Below the pieces are notes generated by a model. The model had not been told where the DNA came from and made no database searches. It was given only the letters and a program-made list of their open reading frames with translations. A stretch of 64,000 nt of DNA, from the NCBI RefSeq assembly GCF_005862235.1, contig NZ_VCEK01000002.1, forward strand, positions 644,534 to 708,533. The letters are read 5' to 3'. This DNA comes from Saccharomonospora piscinae. GTDB taxonomy: Bacteria > Actinomycetota > Actinomycetes > Mycobacteriales > Pseudonocardiaceae. How positions within the stretch are numbered: position 1 is the first letter of the stretch; every line of letters begins with the position of its first letter. This document shows, in pieces, positions 14,832-23,379 of the stretch. The translations under genes were made by a program, and so were the position numbers.

Positions 14832-15955
14832 CCCCCCGATCGGACCTGCGGACGTTCCTCCGGACGTTGGACACGGACACGCTGGCCGACCTCCTGGCCG
14901 AGCACGCCGAACACGACGCCGGACTGCGGTCGCGGCTGGAGGAACTGGCCGGTGACCCGAGCGAGCCGCGGGGCGAGGCCGAGTGGTCCGGGGCGACCCA
15001 GACCGACCCCGTGCAGCTCTCCTCGGTGCTGGACACGGTGCGACGGCTGCTCGACGCGAACACCGCCGCCGACGTCGCGCCGCTGGCTCGCCGGGCCGTG
15101 GACCGGGTCTTGGCGGCCACCGGATCGGGTGGTGGGCTGCCGCCCGCGCTGGCCGAGCAGTTCGGCCGGGCCGTGTCGCTGTACGCGCGGGCGTGTGTGG
15201 CGCATCCACCACCGCCGCGCGAACTCGCGGAGTGGCTCACCGCGCTCGTCCTCGACGGGCCTTCCGGCCCCGGGGTGCGCCTCGCCGATTTCGCCGACGC
15301 GCTGGGGGAGGAGGGCCTCGCGCACGTCCGGGACGCCGTGGCCGTGATTCCCGTCGACGAGGGCGGCCACCGGGCCGACGCCGCGCGCCGCCTGCGGCTG
15401 GAACTGGCCGAGACCACCGGCGACGTCGACACCGTCGTGGCCCTGCTGTCCGAACGGTTGCCGCGACTCGACGTCAGCCTGCGGATCGTGCGGGTGCTGC
15501 GGGCGGCGGGACGGCATTCGGAGGCCATCGCCCATGCGGCCAACGCGCTGGGACACGGCAAGGCGGGCTCGGGTGCCGGGCGTGGCCCACTGGTCGAGGC
15601 GCTGGAACGGGTACGCACCGAACAGCCGCCCGTCGACACCTCGGACGTCGAGGCCCTGCTGCGGGACAACCGCTGCGACGACGCGTGGAAGGCCGCGGCC
15701 CGGCACGAGCCCTCCGACATGATCCCCCTGTACCGCGAGCACGTGGAACGCCTGATCGACTCGCGCAACCCGCAGCTCTACGACCGGGCGGCCGGTCAGT
15801 TGCGCAGGCTGCGGATGCTGTACCGGCGCGCCGGAGTGCCGCGCGAGTTCACCCCCTACCTTTCGGAGCTGGTGGGCAGGCACCGGCGCAAGACGAGACT
15901 GCTCGACGAGCTGCGCAGGGCCAGGATCGCGTTGCCCAGGACGGCGGCGACCTGA
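14828..15955 (+). CDS. Unknown helical protein coupled to the helicase-like ATPase (DUF6880-like)
   Basis: 375 residues from GTG 14828 in a GTGA overlap with the ATPase gene, implying translational coupling and joint function. The protein is mostly amphipathic helices with a repeat-like character, for example LRIVRVLRAAGRHSEAIAHA resembling a TPR-type pair. The N-terminus LRTFLRTLDTDTLADLLAEH and the C-terminal arginine-rich helices (YDRAAGQLRRLRMLYRRAG) recall the helical part that accompanies SWIM zinc-finger proteins (DUF6880-type). There is no Cys/His zinc motif here. Function is unknown; a scaffold or nucleic-acid-binding partner is inference. Confidence 0.65.
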   Translation: MTPRSDLRTFLRTLDTDTLADLLAEHAEHDAGLRSRLEELAGDPSEPRGEAEWSGATQTDPVQLSSVLDTVRRLLDANTAADVAPLARRAVDRVLAATGSGGGLPPALAEQFGRAVSLYARACVAHPPPPRELAEWLTALVLDGPSGPGVRLADFADALGEEGLAHVRDAVAVIPVDEGGHRADAARRLRLELAETTGDVDTVVALLSERLPRLDVSLRIVRVLRAAGRHSEAIAHAANALGHGKAGSGAGRGPLVEALERVRTEQPPVDTSDVEALLRDNRCDDAWKAAARHEPSDMIPLYREHVERLIDSRNPQLYDRAAGQLRRLRMLYRRAGVPREFTPYLSELVGRHRRKTRLLDELRRARIALPRTAAT

Positions 15956-15965
15956 GCAAGGGGCG

Positions 15966-16109
15966 TCAGCGGGCAGGCGAGTCGTTGCCTTCGGCCCGGC
16001 GCGGGCCCCTGACGTCGACGAGGTCGAGGGCCACGGCGCCGAACGCCATCACGAGCAGCACCGTCACGCCGAGTGCCGCGCCGATCCAGGTCAGAATGTC
16101 CTCAAGCAT
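15966..16109 (-). CDS. Small single-pass membrane protein
   Basis: 47 residues beginning MLEDILTWIGAALGVTVLLV, one clear transmembrane helix and a short charged tail. The frame is open further upstream, but that part is Arg/Pro-rich and unlike protein, so ATG 16109 is taken, with a weak GAAGGG ribosome site. It converges with the gene before it and lies 136 bp downstream of the SARP regulator on the same strand. No family name can be given. Confidence 0.6.
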   Translation of the reverse strand: MLEDILTWIGAALGVTVLLVMAFGAVALDLVDVRGPRRAEGNDSPAR

Positions 16110-16245
16110 GGTGTGCCCTTCTCTCGCGACGGTGGCGTTGTTCCTGCCTCCAGAGTCACGAACGGGCCGGAATCGGGGTATCGGCCAACCGGTTACCGCC
16201 GAGGAGGCGGATCGGCCGATCGGCGGAGAGCCTGGCGGCCGACGT

Positions 16246-19005
16246 CTACTCCCGCGCCGCGCCGTAGTGGGTGGCCAGCGCCGCCGCCACCGCTCGGGCC
16301 GTGCGCGTGAGGGCGACGGCCTCGCTGGGGCTGCGCTCACGCTGTGTTCGCACGAGTTCGTCGGCGCCCGCCCTGTCGCCGGCCGAGGCGAGGCAGCGCA
16401 GTGCGATGTCCACGCACGCGCGAAGCTGTCGTGGCGCGTGCATGCGATGCCAGTCGTCCAGCGTGAGTTGCAGCAGCTTCGCCGCCTCCGGCACTCGGCC
16501 GAGGGTCAGCAGCACCTCGGCCAGCGCGGTCCCGGCCGAGGCCGCGATCCAGACCGCGCGAGCGGCCCTGGCCTCGCGCCGGGCCCGGACGAGGGTGATT
16601 GCCGCGTCGGCCGGCTCGCCGGGCACCCTGGCCATCCCTTCGGCGTAGGACGCCAGCGCGAGGCGGCAGGCGGAGCTGGCGGCGCGGGCGTGGCGCGCCG
16701 CCACCTCGGCCGAGGCCAGTGCGTCACCGGCCCGCCCGCCGCGCGTCGCGAGCAGGGACAGAAACGCGTGGGCGTCGGCCACCCCGAGGTCGGGCACGTC
16801 GGCCAGCCCGAGCAGTTCGTGGCAGGCCGCGGTGGCGCGGTCGTCGTCACCGAGGTCGTAGTAGGCGCCGACCAGGGTGCGCACCGCCGCCGCGCGGTGC
16901 GGCGGGGTGGTGGCCAGCTCGGCCGCCCTGGCCGCGAGCCGCAGGCCCTCCTCGGGAAGCCCGCAGTACACGGCGGCGTCCGCTCCCGAGGCGGCGGCCA
17001 GCGCGTGCCGGGACAGCCGAGGGTCGGCCTCCCTGGCGATGTCGAGCTGCCAGGGCAGCAGACGTGCTCTCGGACGGTAGGTCGTCAGCATGCCGAGCTG
17101 CCCGGTCAGTTCGGCCGCCAGCGCGGGTTCCTCGGGCACGGCCCAGCGCAACACCGCACAAAGGTCGTCCTCCATCCGGCACAGCCGTGCGAATCCCGCG
17201 AGGCCGTCGCCTCGGGCCGCCAGCGACGCGGCCTCGGTGACCTGCTCGACGAGCCACAGCGCGTGCCGCTGCCGGGCCTTGTGCGTGGACTCGGTTCGGC
17301 CCCGCCGCCGGTGGGCGAGCCGGTGAACCGCGTCGGGAAGCCGGTACCGCGCTCCGCACTCCGCGGTGACCGCCGTCAGCAGCCCGGCGCGGTGCAGTTC
17401 GGCGAGCGCGTCACCCGCGTCGCCGCCGGGGTCGGCCACAGCGGCGGCGGAGCTCACGTCGATCTCGCCGCCGAACACCGTGAGCCTGCCCAGCAGGTCC
17501 CGCCCCGCCTCGGGCAGTTCGTCGTACGCCCATTCGACCACATCGGACGCACACGCCCGCGCCGGCGACGGCGTGACCCCTCCGGCACCGGCGACGCGGG
17601 CGGCGAGCAGTTCCACCGACAGCGGCAGGCACGGCACAGCACCCAGCACGGCACGGGCGGTGTCGGCCTCGCCCTCGTCGCGCGGGAACGCCGCGCTGAC
17701 CCGGCGGGCGCGGTCGAGGAACAGCCGCCCCGCCCTGGACACCAGCGGGTCGCGCGTGCCGTCGCGCGCGAGCGGCCCCAGCGGGAGGACCCGCTCACCC
17801 GCGAGTCCGAGCCGGACCCGGCCGGTGACGACGATCGTCACGTCGCGGCACCGTCCCCGCAGCCGCCGCACGAGCGCGCGCACGTGGGACAGCAGGTGCT
17901 CGCCTCCGTCGAGTACCAGCAGCAGCCGCCGTCCGCACAGGTACTCGGCGAGCGCGGCGGCCCCGTCGTCGCCGTCCCCACCACCCTCGCCCATGCCCGG
18001 CCAGGGATGGACTCCCAGCGCGGCGGCCACCTCAGGGCACAGCCGCCCCGTGTCGCAGGTGGACAGCCGCACCCACGTCGCCGGAACATCCGTTGTGGCC
18101 AGTGCCTCGGCGACCAGGCGGCTCTTGCCGCTACCCGGGGGACCGGTCACGGTGACGAGCCGGTCGCGGTCGAGCATCGTGGACAGTCGCGCCAGCTCGT
18201 GCCCGCGCCCCACGAAGAGGTCGTCGGCGCCACGCTCGCCCGGCGGCTGCGCGGGTTCGGTGCCGGTGACGGCCCGGTAGGTCTCGCGCAGCTCGGTGCT
18301 CGGCCCCTCGCCGAGATCGTCGGCCAGCCGTTCGACGAGCTGGTCGTAGCAGGTCACCGCGTCCGAGGTCATGTCGAGCCGGTGCAGTGCCCACATCGCG
18401 TACCCGCAGGCGCGCTCGCGGAGCGGCTCGGCCGACAGCAGGGCGAGCAACCGGCCCGCGGCGTCCTCGACCGCGCCCACCTCCAGCTCCCGCGCGGCGA
18501 GGTCCTCCACCGCGCGCGCCCTGAGCTGGCGCAGGCGCAGGGCCTCCGGGTGTTCCCTTCCGTCGCGGCGCAGGTCCGGCAGTGCCTCGCCGCGCCACAG
18601 TGCCAGCGCACGGCGGAGTGTCGCGATCGCCTCCCGCGCGGGACACCAGCGGGCGGCCTCCACCATCCGCTCGAAACACACCGCGTCCACGCGCGCGGCG
18701 TCGATCACGAGTACGCACCCGGTCGTCGACCAGCTGATGTCCGCCTCCGGCGCCAGCAGGGTGCGCAGCCGGGTGACGCGGGTGTCGAGGGCGTCGAGCG
18801 GGCTCCGGGGCCGGTCGTGCGGCTCCCACGCCGCGTCGAGCAGGGACTCCGCCGGCACGGCGCGGTTGGCGTGGGCGACCAGCATCGAACAGATCGCGCG
18901 CAGCGCCCGGTCGGTGACCGGCTGGTCGGCACCGCGCCTGGTCAGGCTGAGTGGACCGAGGACGCGGACAAGCGGGTGGACAGGGCCCTTGCTCACAGGC
19001 GTCAT
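16246..19005 (-). CDS. SARP/AfsR-type transcriptional regulator with NB-ARC ATPase
   Basis: 919 residues. N-terminal OmpR-type winged helix (about 10-95), then a BTAD helical domain (about 100-245, VDAVCFERMVEAAR through GPSTELRETYRAV), then an AAA/NB-ARC ATPase (VGRGHELARL, Walker A GPPGSGKS, Walker B LLLVLDGGEHLL), then a long helical TPR-like C-terminus. This is the AfsR/SARP architecture that activates secondary-metabolite or stress genes. No biosynthetic cluster adjoins it, so its targets are elsewhere or it is a global regulator. ATG 19005. It is downstream of coaA on the same strand, 61 bp apart. Confidence 0.88.
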   Translation of the reverse strand: MTPVSKGPVHPLVRVLGPLSLTRRGADQPVTDRALRAICSMLVAHANRAVPAESLLDAAWEPHDRPRSPLDALDTRVTRLRTLLAPEADISWSTTGCVLVIDAARVDAVCFERMVEAARWCPAREAIATLRRALALWRGEALPDLRRDGREHPEALRLRQLRARAVEDLAARELEVGAVEDAAGRLLALLSAEPLRERACGYAMWALHRLDMTSDAVTCYDQLVERLADDLGEGPSTELRETYRAVTGTEPAQPPGERGADDLFVGRGHELARLSTMLDRDRLVTVTGPPGSGKSRLVAEALATTDVPATWVRLSTCDTGRLCPEVAAALGVHPWPGMGEGGGDGDDGAAALAEYLCGRRLLLVLDGGEHLLSHVRALVRRLRGRCRDVTIVVTGRVRLGLAGERVLPLGPLARDGTRDPLVSRAGRLFLDRARRVSAAFPRDEGEADTARAVLGAVPCLPLSVELLAARVAGAGGVTPSPARACASDVVEWAYDELPEAGRDLLGRLTVFGGEIDVSSAAAVADPGGDAGDALAELHRAGLLTAVTAECGARYRLPDAVHRLAHRRRGRTESTHKARQRHALWLVEQVTEAASLAARGDGLAGFARLCRMEDDLCAVLRWAVPEEPALAAELTGQLGMLTTYRPRARLLPWQLDIAREADPRLSRHALAAASGADAAVYCGLPEEGLRLAARAAELATTPPHRAAAVRTLVGAYYDLGDDDRATAACHELLGLADVPDLGVADAHAFLSLLATRGGRAGDALASAEVAARHARAASSACRLALASYAEGMARVPGEPADAAITLVRARREARAARAVWIAASAGTALAEVLLTLGRVPEAAKLLQLTLDDWHRMHAPRQLRACVDIALRCLASAGDRAGADELVRTQRERSPSEAVALTRTARAVAAALATHYGAARE

Positions 19006-19066
19006 GGTCGGGGCCTACTCGGGGGTTCTCCACTCGTGGACCCGACCGGGTGATTGTTGGGGGCTC

Positions 19067-19999
19067 TCAGAGCTTGCGCAGGCGAACCCGGTTGATCGAG
19101 TGGTCGCAGTCCTTGCGCAGCACGAGCGTGGCACGGGGCCGGGTGGGGCGGATGTTCTCCTCCAGGTTCGGCCCGTTGATCGTCCGCCACAGGTGTTGTG
19201 CCTCGGCCCTGGCCTCGTCGTCGGGCAGGCTCGCGAAGTGGTGGAAGTGCGAGGCCGGGTCGGCGAAGGCGGTGTGCCGCAGTTTCAGGAACCGCTCGAC
19301 GTACCACCGTTCGATGTCGGCGGTGTGCGCGTCGACGTAGAGCGAGAAGTCGAACAGGTCCGACACGGTGAGCCTCGGCCCGGGCTGCAGGACGTTGAGC
19401 CCCTCCACGATGAGGATGTCGGGCCTGCGTACCACCTGTTCCTCGCCGGGCAGGATGTCGTAGGCGAGGTGGGAGTAGACCGGTGCCCTGACCTCCTCGG
19501 CGCCGGACTTGACCTCGGTGACGAACCGCAACAACGCCCTGCGGTCGTAGCTCTCCGGGAAACCCTTGCGGTGCATCAGCCCCCGGCGGACCAGCTCGGC
19601 ACGCGGGTGGAGGAAGCCGTCGGTGGTCACGAGGTCCACCCTGGGGTGGTCGGGCCAGCGGGCCAGCAGTGTGCGCAGGATGCGCGCCGTGGTGGACTTG
19701 CCCACCGCCACACTGCCCGCGATGCCGATGATGAACGGGACCTTCGTGCCGTGCGTGTCCTCGCCGAGGAACGTGGTGGTGGCCTCGTACAGCCGTTGCC
19801 GCGCCGCGACCTGGAGGTTGATCAGCCGGGACAGCGGCAGGTAGACCTCGGCGACCTCGGTGAGGTCGAGCTGCTCCCCGAGGCCGCGCAGGCGGGCCAG
19901 TTCGGCGGCGGTCAGCGGCAACGGCGTCGACCGGCGCAGCTCCCGCCACTGATCGCGTTGCAATTCGACATAGGGGCTGCGCTCACGGACCCGTGGCAT
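19067..19999 (-). CDS. coaA: Type I pantothenate kinase
   Basis: 310 residues. It catalyses ATP-dependent phosphorylation of pantothenate, the first step of CoA synthesis, and is cytosolic. The P-loop [12 protein letters not shown] is near residue 95; downstream family sequences include [36 protein letters not shown] and [17 protein letters not shown] at the C-terminus. The frame is open to 20056, but ATG 19999 ([18 protein letters not shown]) has a GAGGAG ribosome site and matches usual CoaA N-termini. Independent promoter space (113 bp) separates it from the macro-domain gene upstream. Confidence 0.96.
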   Translation of the reverse strand: MPRVRERSPYVELQRDQWRELRRSTPLPLTAAELARLRGLGEQLDLTEVAEVYLPLSRLINLQVAARQRLYEATTTFLGEDTHGTKVPFIIGIAGSVAVGKSTTARILRTLLARWPDHPRVDLVTTDGFLHPRAELVRRGLMHRKGFPESYDRRALLRFVTEVKSGAEEVRAPVYSHLAYDILPGEEQVVRRPDILIVEGLNVLQPGPRLTVSDLFDFSLYVDAHTADIERWYVERFLKLRHTAFADPASHFHHFASLPDDEARAEAQHLWRTINGPNLEENIRPTRPRATLVLRKDCDHSINRVRLRKL

Positions 20000-20112
20000 T
20001 CGCTCACTCCTCGCCCGTCGATGGGCCGGCGCGGACATCACTTGACGCGCACTCAACGGTAGGTGGTCGCGGACCCGAACGGGCTGTGACGTTCTCCACC
20101 TCCCGCGTCACC

Positions 20113-20733
20113 TCACCGAGGGAAGAAGATCTCCTCCCACGCCGCCGTGACCTGCCGCGCGCAGGTCGCGGGGGACACCCCGCCCGTCCCGGTGCCGAGT
20201 CCTGGCATGGCGATGGTCTCGACCACGTCGCGGAACCGCGTGCCGTACTCGAACTGGCCGTCGCGCCAGAGCAGGAACACGGCCTTCGCCGCGAGGTAGG
20301 GATGCACGGAATCGGCGGGCAGCCGCTCGCCCGGCCGCCGCATGGTGGGTGCGCTGATCAGCCATTCCGGCGCGAGTTCCCCGGTGGGGACGACGACGGC
20401 CTCACCGATCGGCAGTTCCCCACCGTGGTAGGCGAGGATGGTGCTGCGGACCTGCTGCTCCACGTCGGGGAACGCCTGTGCGTAGACGGCGTCGATCCCG
20501 CCGCGCATCCAGCCGAGCCCGTTGGCGGGGCTCACCACCGCCTGCGCTCCGACGTCCAGTACCGAGCCGAGGTGGACGCGCACCGTCCCCTCGACGGCGG
20601 CGGAGACGGTCCGCCATGCGTGCGCCAGCGAGTCGTCGAGCGCGCACAGCACCAGTTCCGGGGCGACGGGCGAGGTCGCTGTGCCGGGGCCGTGCGAACC
20701 CTTTCCGGTGTGCGTGCCTGATTCGGCGGTCAC
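20113..20733 (-). CDS. Macro-domain protein (ADP-ribose binding)
   Basis: 206 residues from GTG 20733. The macro fold is indicated by ELVLCALDD, then VVSPANGLGWMRGGIDAVY (ADP-ribose distal loop) and PGLGTGTGGVSP (phosphate-binding loop). Such proteins bind or hydrolyse ADP-ribose, O-acetyl-ADP-ribose or ADP-ribosylated residues. The first 30 residues are Gly/Thr/Ser-rich and may be disordered. Divergent from pheA with 109 bp between the starts. No ADP-ribosyltransferase partner is visible nearby. Confidence 0.82.
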   Translation of the reverse strand: MTAESGTHTGKGSHGPGTATSPVAPELVLCALDDSLAHAWRTVSAAVEGTVRVHLGSVLDVGAQAVVSPANGLGWMRGGIDAVYAQAFPDVEQQVRSTILAYHGGELPIGEAVVVPTGELAPEWLISAPTMRRPGERLPADSVHPYLAAKAVFLLWRDGQFEYGTRFRDVVETIAMPGLGTGTGGVSPATCARQVTAAWEEIFFPR

Positions 20734-20829
20734 AACACCAGCATGGCAAAAAACCCCGATCGTGGTAACCGTGGTTTTCGGCGCCCGCGCTCGATCCACG
20801 GGTGAGGATCGTCTCACCGGCCCCCGGCG

Positions 20830-20835
20830 TAGCCT
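20830..20835 (+). promoter_or_regulatory. Leaderless -10 element for pheA
   Basis: TAGCCT lies exactly 7 nt before ATG 20843, so the transcript is predicted to start at the A of the start codon. Confidence 0.55.
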
Positions 20836-20842
20836 GGAACGC

Positions 20843-21748
20843 ATGTCCCGCATCGCCTACTTCGGTCCGTCCGGCACGTTCACGGAGCAGGCCGCCCGCG
20901 TGCTCGCGCGCGGGCGCGAGCTGGTCGCCGTCGAGACCATTCCGGCGGCGCTGACCGCGGTGCGCAAGGGTGAGACGGATCTCGCGTGCGTGCCCGTGGA
21001 GAACTCGGTGGAGGGTCCGGTCACCGCGACCCTCGACGGGCTGGCTGAGGACACGCCGCTGGTGGCGGTGGCGGAGGCGTTGCTGCCGGTTCACTTCACG
21101 GTGCTCACCCGAGGGGGCACCGACCCCGTTCGCACGGTGGCGAGCCACCCGCATGCGCTCGCGCAGGTGCGGCACTGGCTGGAGCACAACCTGCCCGACG
21201 CGGAGCCCGTGGTGGCGTCGTCCACGGCCGCCGCGGCGGTGGGGGTCCGGGACGGCCGCTACGACGCCGCCGTCACCGCACCCGTGGCCGTCGAGACCTA
21301 CCCGCTGCACGTGTTCGCCGACGGTGTCGCCGACGTACCCGATGCCCGGACCCGCTTCCTGCTGCTGGGGCCGCCTGGACCGCTGCCGGAACCGACCGGT
21401 GCCGACCGCACCTCGATCGTGGCCGCCGCGGCCAACCGCACGGGCGCGCTGGCCGAACTGCTCGGCGAGCTCGCGAGTCGTGGCATCAACCTCACCCGGC
21501 TCGACGCGCGGCCCCTCAAGGGCAACTACGGCTACTACCGGTTCTTCCTCGACTTCGAGGGGCACCTCTCCGAGGCCAGGGTGGGCGACGCGCTCGCCGC
21601 GCTGCGGCGTCGCTGCGAGGTGCGCTTTCTCGGTTCCCACCCGCGTGCCGACGGTGTCCGCGCCACGGTGGCCGCGGCGGCGACCGACGAGGACTTCGCC
21701 GCCGCTTCGCGGTGGGTGGACGCGGTCAGGAGTGGTGAGCTGGCGTGA
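20843..21748 (+). CDS. pheA: Prephenate dehydratase
   Basis: 301 residues. It converts prephenate to phenylpyruvate in phenylalanine synthesis. The periplasmic-binding-type catalytic domain (1-185) has YFGPSGTFTEQAA, VPVENSVEGPV, SSTAAAA and the TRF motif with catalytic Thr (ARTRFLLLG). An ACT regulatory domain (about 190-275) begins NRTGALAELLGELASRGINL; the usual ESRP allosteric motif reads DARP. It is monofunctional, with no chorismate mutase. It overlaps the convergent MFS gene by 23 bp at the 3' ends. Confidence 0.96.
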   Translation: MSRIAYFGPSGTFTEQAARVLARGRELVAVETIPAALTAVRKGETDLACVPVENSVEGPVTATLDGLAEDTPLVAVAEALLPVHFTVLTRGGTDPVRTVASHPHALAQVRHWLEHNLPDAEPVVASSTAAAAVGVRDGRYDAAVTAPVAVETYPLHVFADGVADVPDARTRFLLLGPPGPLPEPTGADRTSIVAAAANRTGALAELLGELASRGINLTRLDARPLKGNYGYYRFFLDFEGHLSEARVGDALAALRRRCEVRFLGSHPRADGVRATVAAAATDEDFAAASRWVDAVRSGELA

Positions 21749-22961
21749 GGTCGTGACCCCGCACCGTCACCGCCGCCAGTACCGCGACGCCCAGTAGTGC
21801 CACCCCGGACAGCACGAACGTCGCGCTCGGGGTCCCCAGCCACCGCGTCGTCACGCCGCCGAGCAGCGCGCCGACCGGTAGCGCACCCCACACCACGGTC
21901 CGCCACACGCCCAGCACCCTGCCGAGCAACTCCTCCGGAACCAGGGTGTGCCGTGCCGTCGCGACGACGACGTTGACGGCCACGATCGCCGCCGCGAAGA
22001 CCCCGAACAGCAGTCCGGACACCACGGGCTGGTCGCTCATGCCCATCGCGAGGAAGGCCGCCCCGCCTGCCACCACACCGCCCACGAGGGTCGGCGCGCT
22101 GCCCACCCGGTCGGTCAACCGGGGTGCGACGGCGGCACCCGCCAGCCCGCCCGCACCGCCCACGAGTGCGAAGAGACCGAACGCGGCCTCGCTCAGCAGC
22201 AGATCGTCCAGGGCGTAGAGCACGAGCTGTGCCTGGGCCATCTCGCTGACGAGGTTGATCAGCCCCGCGACGATCAGCAGCCGGAGCAGCAGCCGGTTGC
22301 CCCGCAGCCAGCGCAGACCCTCCGCGATGTCGGCGCGCACGGCGGTCCTCGTCGGCGCTGGTTCCTCGGCACCGCCTCCCCGCCGGGGGTGGTAGCTACC
22401 CGCCATCGCGGCCAGCAGCGCGGCGCCGAGCGCGAACGCCGCCGAGTTCAGCAGGAACGGGAAGGCGGCGAACAGCGCGAACGTCAGGCTGCCGACCGGG
22501 CCACCGAGGAACGTCTGCCCCACGATCTCGGTGGCCTGCAACTTGCTGTTGGCACTCGACAACCCGCCCCGGTCGACCACCGAGGGGATCAGCACGTTCG
22601 CGGCGCTGTCGGCGACCGTCTCGGCGATGCCCACCACCAGCGCCGCGACGTACACGACCCAGATGGTGGCCGCGTCGAAGTGGATCAGTAGCGCGGTCGC
22701 ACCCACGGCGGCGGCTCTCGCGCTGTTGGCGAGCACCATCGCCCTGCGCCGGTCGACCCGGTCGAGCATGGCGCCCGCGAGCAGGCCGAACAACAACCAC
22801 GGCACGAACTGCGCCGCGGAGAGCCCCGCGATGAGCAGGGGGTCCTGGGTCAGCCTCGCCGCGATGAGCGGAAAGGCCACCTTCGCGATGCCGTCACCGA
22901 GGTTGGCGAAAGCGCTGGCGCCGAGCAGCCATGTCAGCCGTCTGTCGCGGTCAGCGGCCAT
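21726..22961 (-). CDS. MFS exporter (MFS_3 / enterobactin-exporter-like)
   Basis: 411 residues with about 12 transmembrane helices. The start LTWLLGASAFANLGDGIAKVAFPL and the loop LDRVDRRRAMV (MFS signature between helices 2 and 3) fit the DHA3/MFS_3 branch that exports siderophores, macrolides and other drugs. Substrate is unknown. Its 3' end overlaps pheA by 23 bp tail to tail. The metallopeptidase gene downstream of its start region is transcribed separately. Confidence 0.85.
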   Translation of the reverse strand: MAADRDRRLTWLLGASAFANLGDGIAKVAFPLIAARLTQDPLLIAGLSAAQFVPWLLFGLLAGAMLDRVDRRRAMVLANSARAAAVGATALLIHFDAATIWVVYVAALVVGIAETVADSAANVLIPSVVDRGGLSSANSKLQATEIVGQTFLGGPVGSLTFALFAAFPFLLNSAAFALGAALLAAMAGSYHPRRGGGAEEPAPTRTAVRADIAEGLRWLRGNRLLLRLLIVAGLINLVSEMAQAQLVLYALDDLLLSEAAFGLFALVGGAGGLAGAAVAPRLTDRVGSAPTLVGGVVAGGAAFLAMGMSDQPVVSGLLFGVFAAAIVAVNVVVATARHTLVPEELLGRVLGVWRTVVWGALPVGALLGGVTTRWLGTPSATFVLSGVALLGVAVLAAVTVRGHDLTPAHHS

Positions 22962-23024
22962 CGGAACCCGGCACGCGGCGGAACACGACGACGGTCGTCG
23001 TCGCGGTGAGACCCTGGCGCATGG

Positions 23025-23375
23025 CTACCCCCAGCCGAGTTCGTGCAGGCGGTCGTCGTCGATACCGAAGTGGTGCGCCACCTCGTGTACCACGGTGATC
23101 AGCACTTCCTCGACGACGTCGTCATCGGTGTCGCAGATCGCCAGGATGGCCTCCTGGTAGATCGAGATCCGGTCGGGCAGGACGCCACCGTAGTCGTGGC
23201 CGCGTTCGGTCAGGGCCACACCGTGGTAGAGACCAAGCAGGTCGGGCTCCTCCTCGTTGCGGTCCTCGACCATGATCACCACGTTGTCCATCGCGCCGGC
23301 GAACTGCTCCGGTAGCTGGTCGAGCGCGTCGGCCACCAGCTCCTCGAACCGCTGGCGCGGCATGGTCACGCCCAT
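23025..23375 (-). CDS. Zincin-type metallopeptidase family protein
   Basis: 116 residues from ATG 23375; a second ATG at 23363 is possible. The zinc-binding motif HEVAHHFGIDDDRLHELGW (HExxH plus downstream acidic/His residues) defines the small minimal-zincin family (MTP/DUF1025 type) found widely in actinobacteria. It begins 4 bp after the septum-formation gene stop, so it is co-transcribed. From memory this pair matches Rv3835-Rv3836. No signal peptide; peptidase activity has not been generally shown for the family. Confidence 0.85.
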   Translation of the reverse strand: MGVTMPRQRFEELVADALDQLPEQFAGAMDNVVIMVEDRNEEEPDLLGLYHGVALTERGHDYGGVLPDRISIYQEAILAICDTDDDVVEEVLITVVHEVAHHFGIDDDRLHELGWG

Positions 23376-23379
23376 GTGA

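Noticed and set aside
12531-15212. 893-codon minus-strand open frame
   Set aside because: Antisense to the helicase-like gene and its partner; composition is a typical GC shadow.
14983-19053. 1356-codon open frame on the plus strand
   Set aside because: It runs antisense to the AfsR/SARP gene, is Arg/Pro/Gly-rich without domains, and reflects third-position GC bias.
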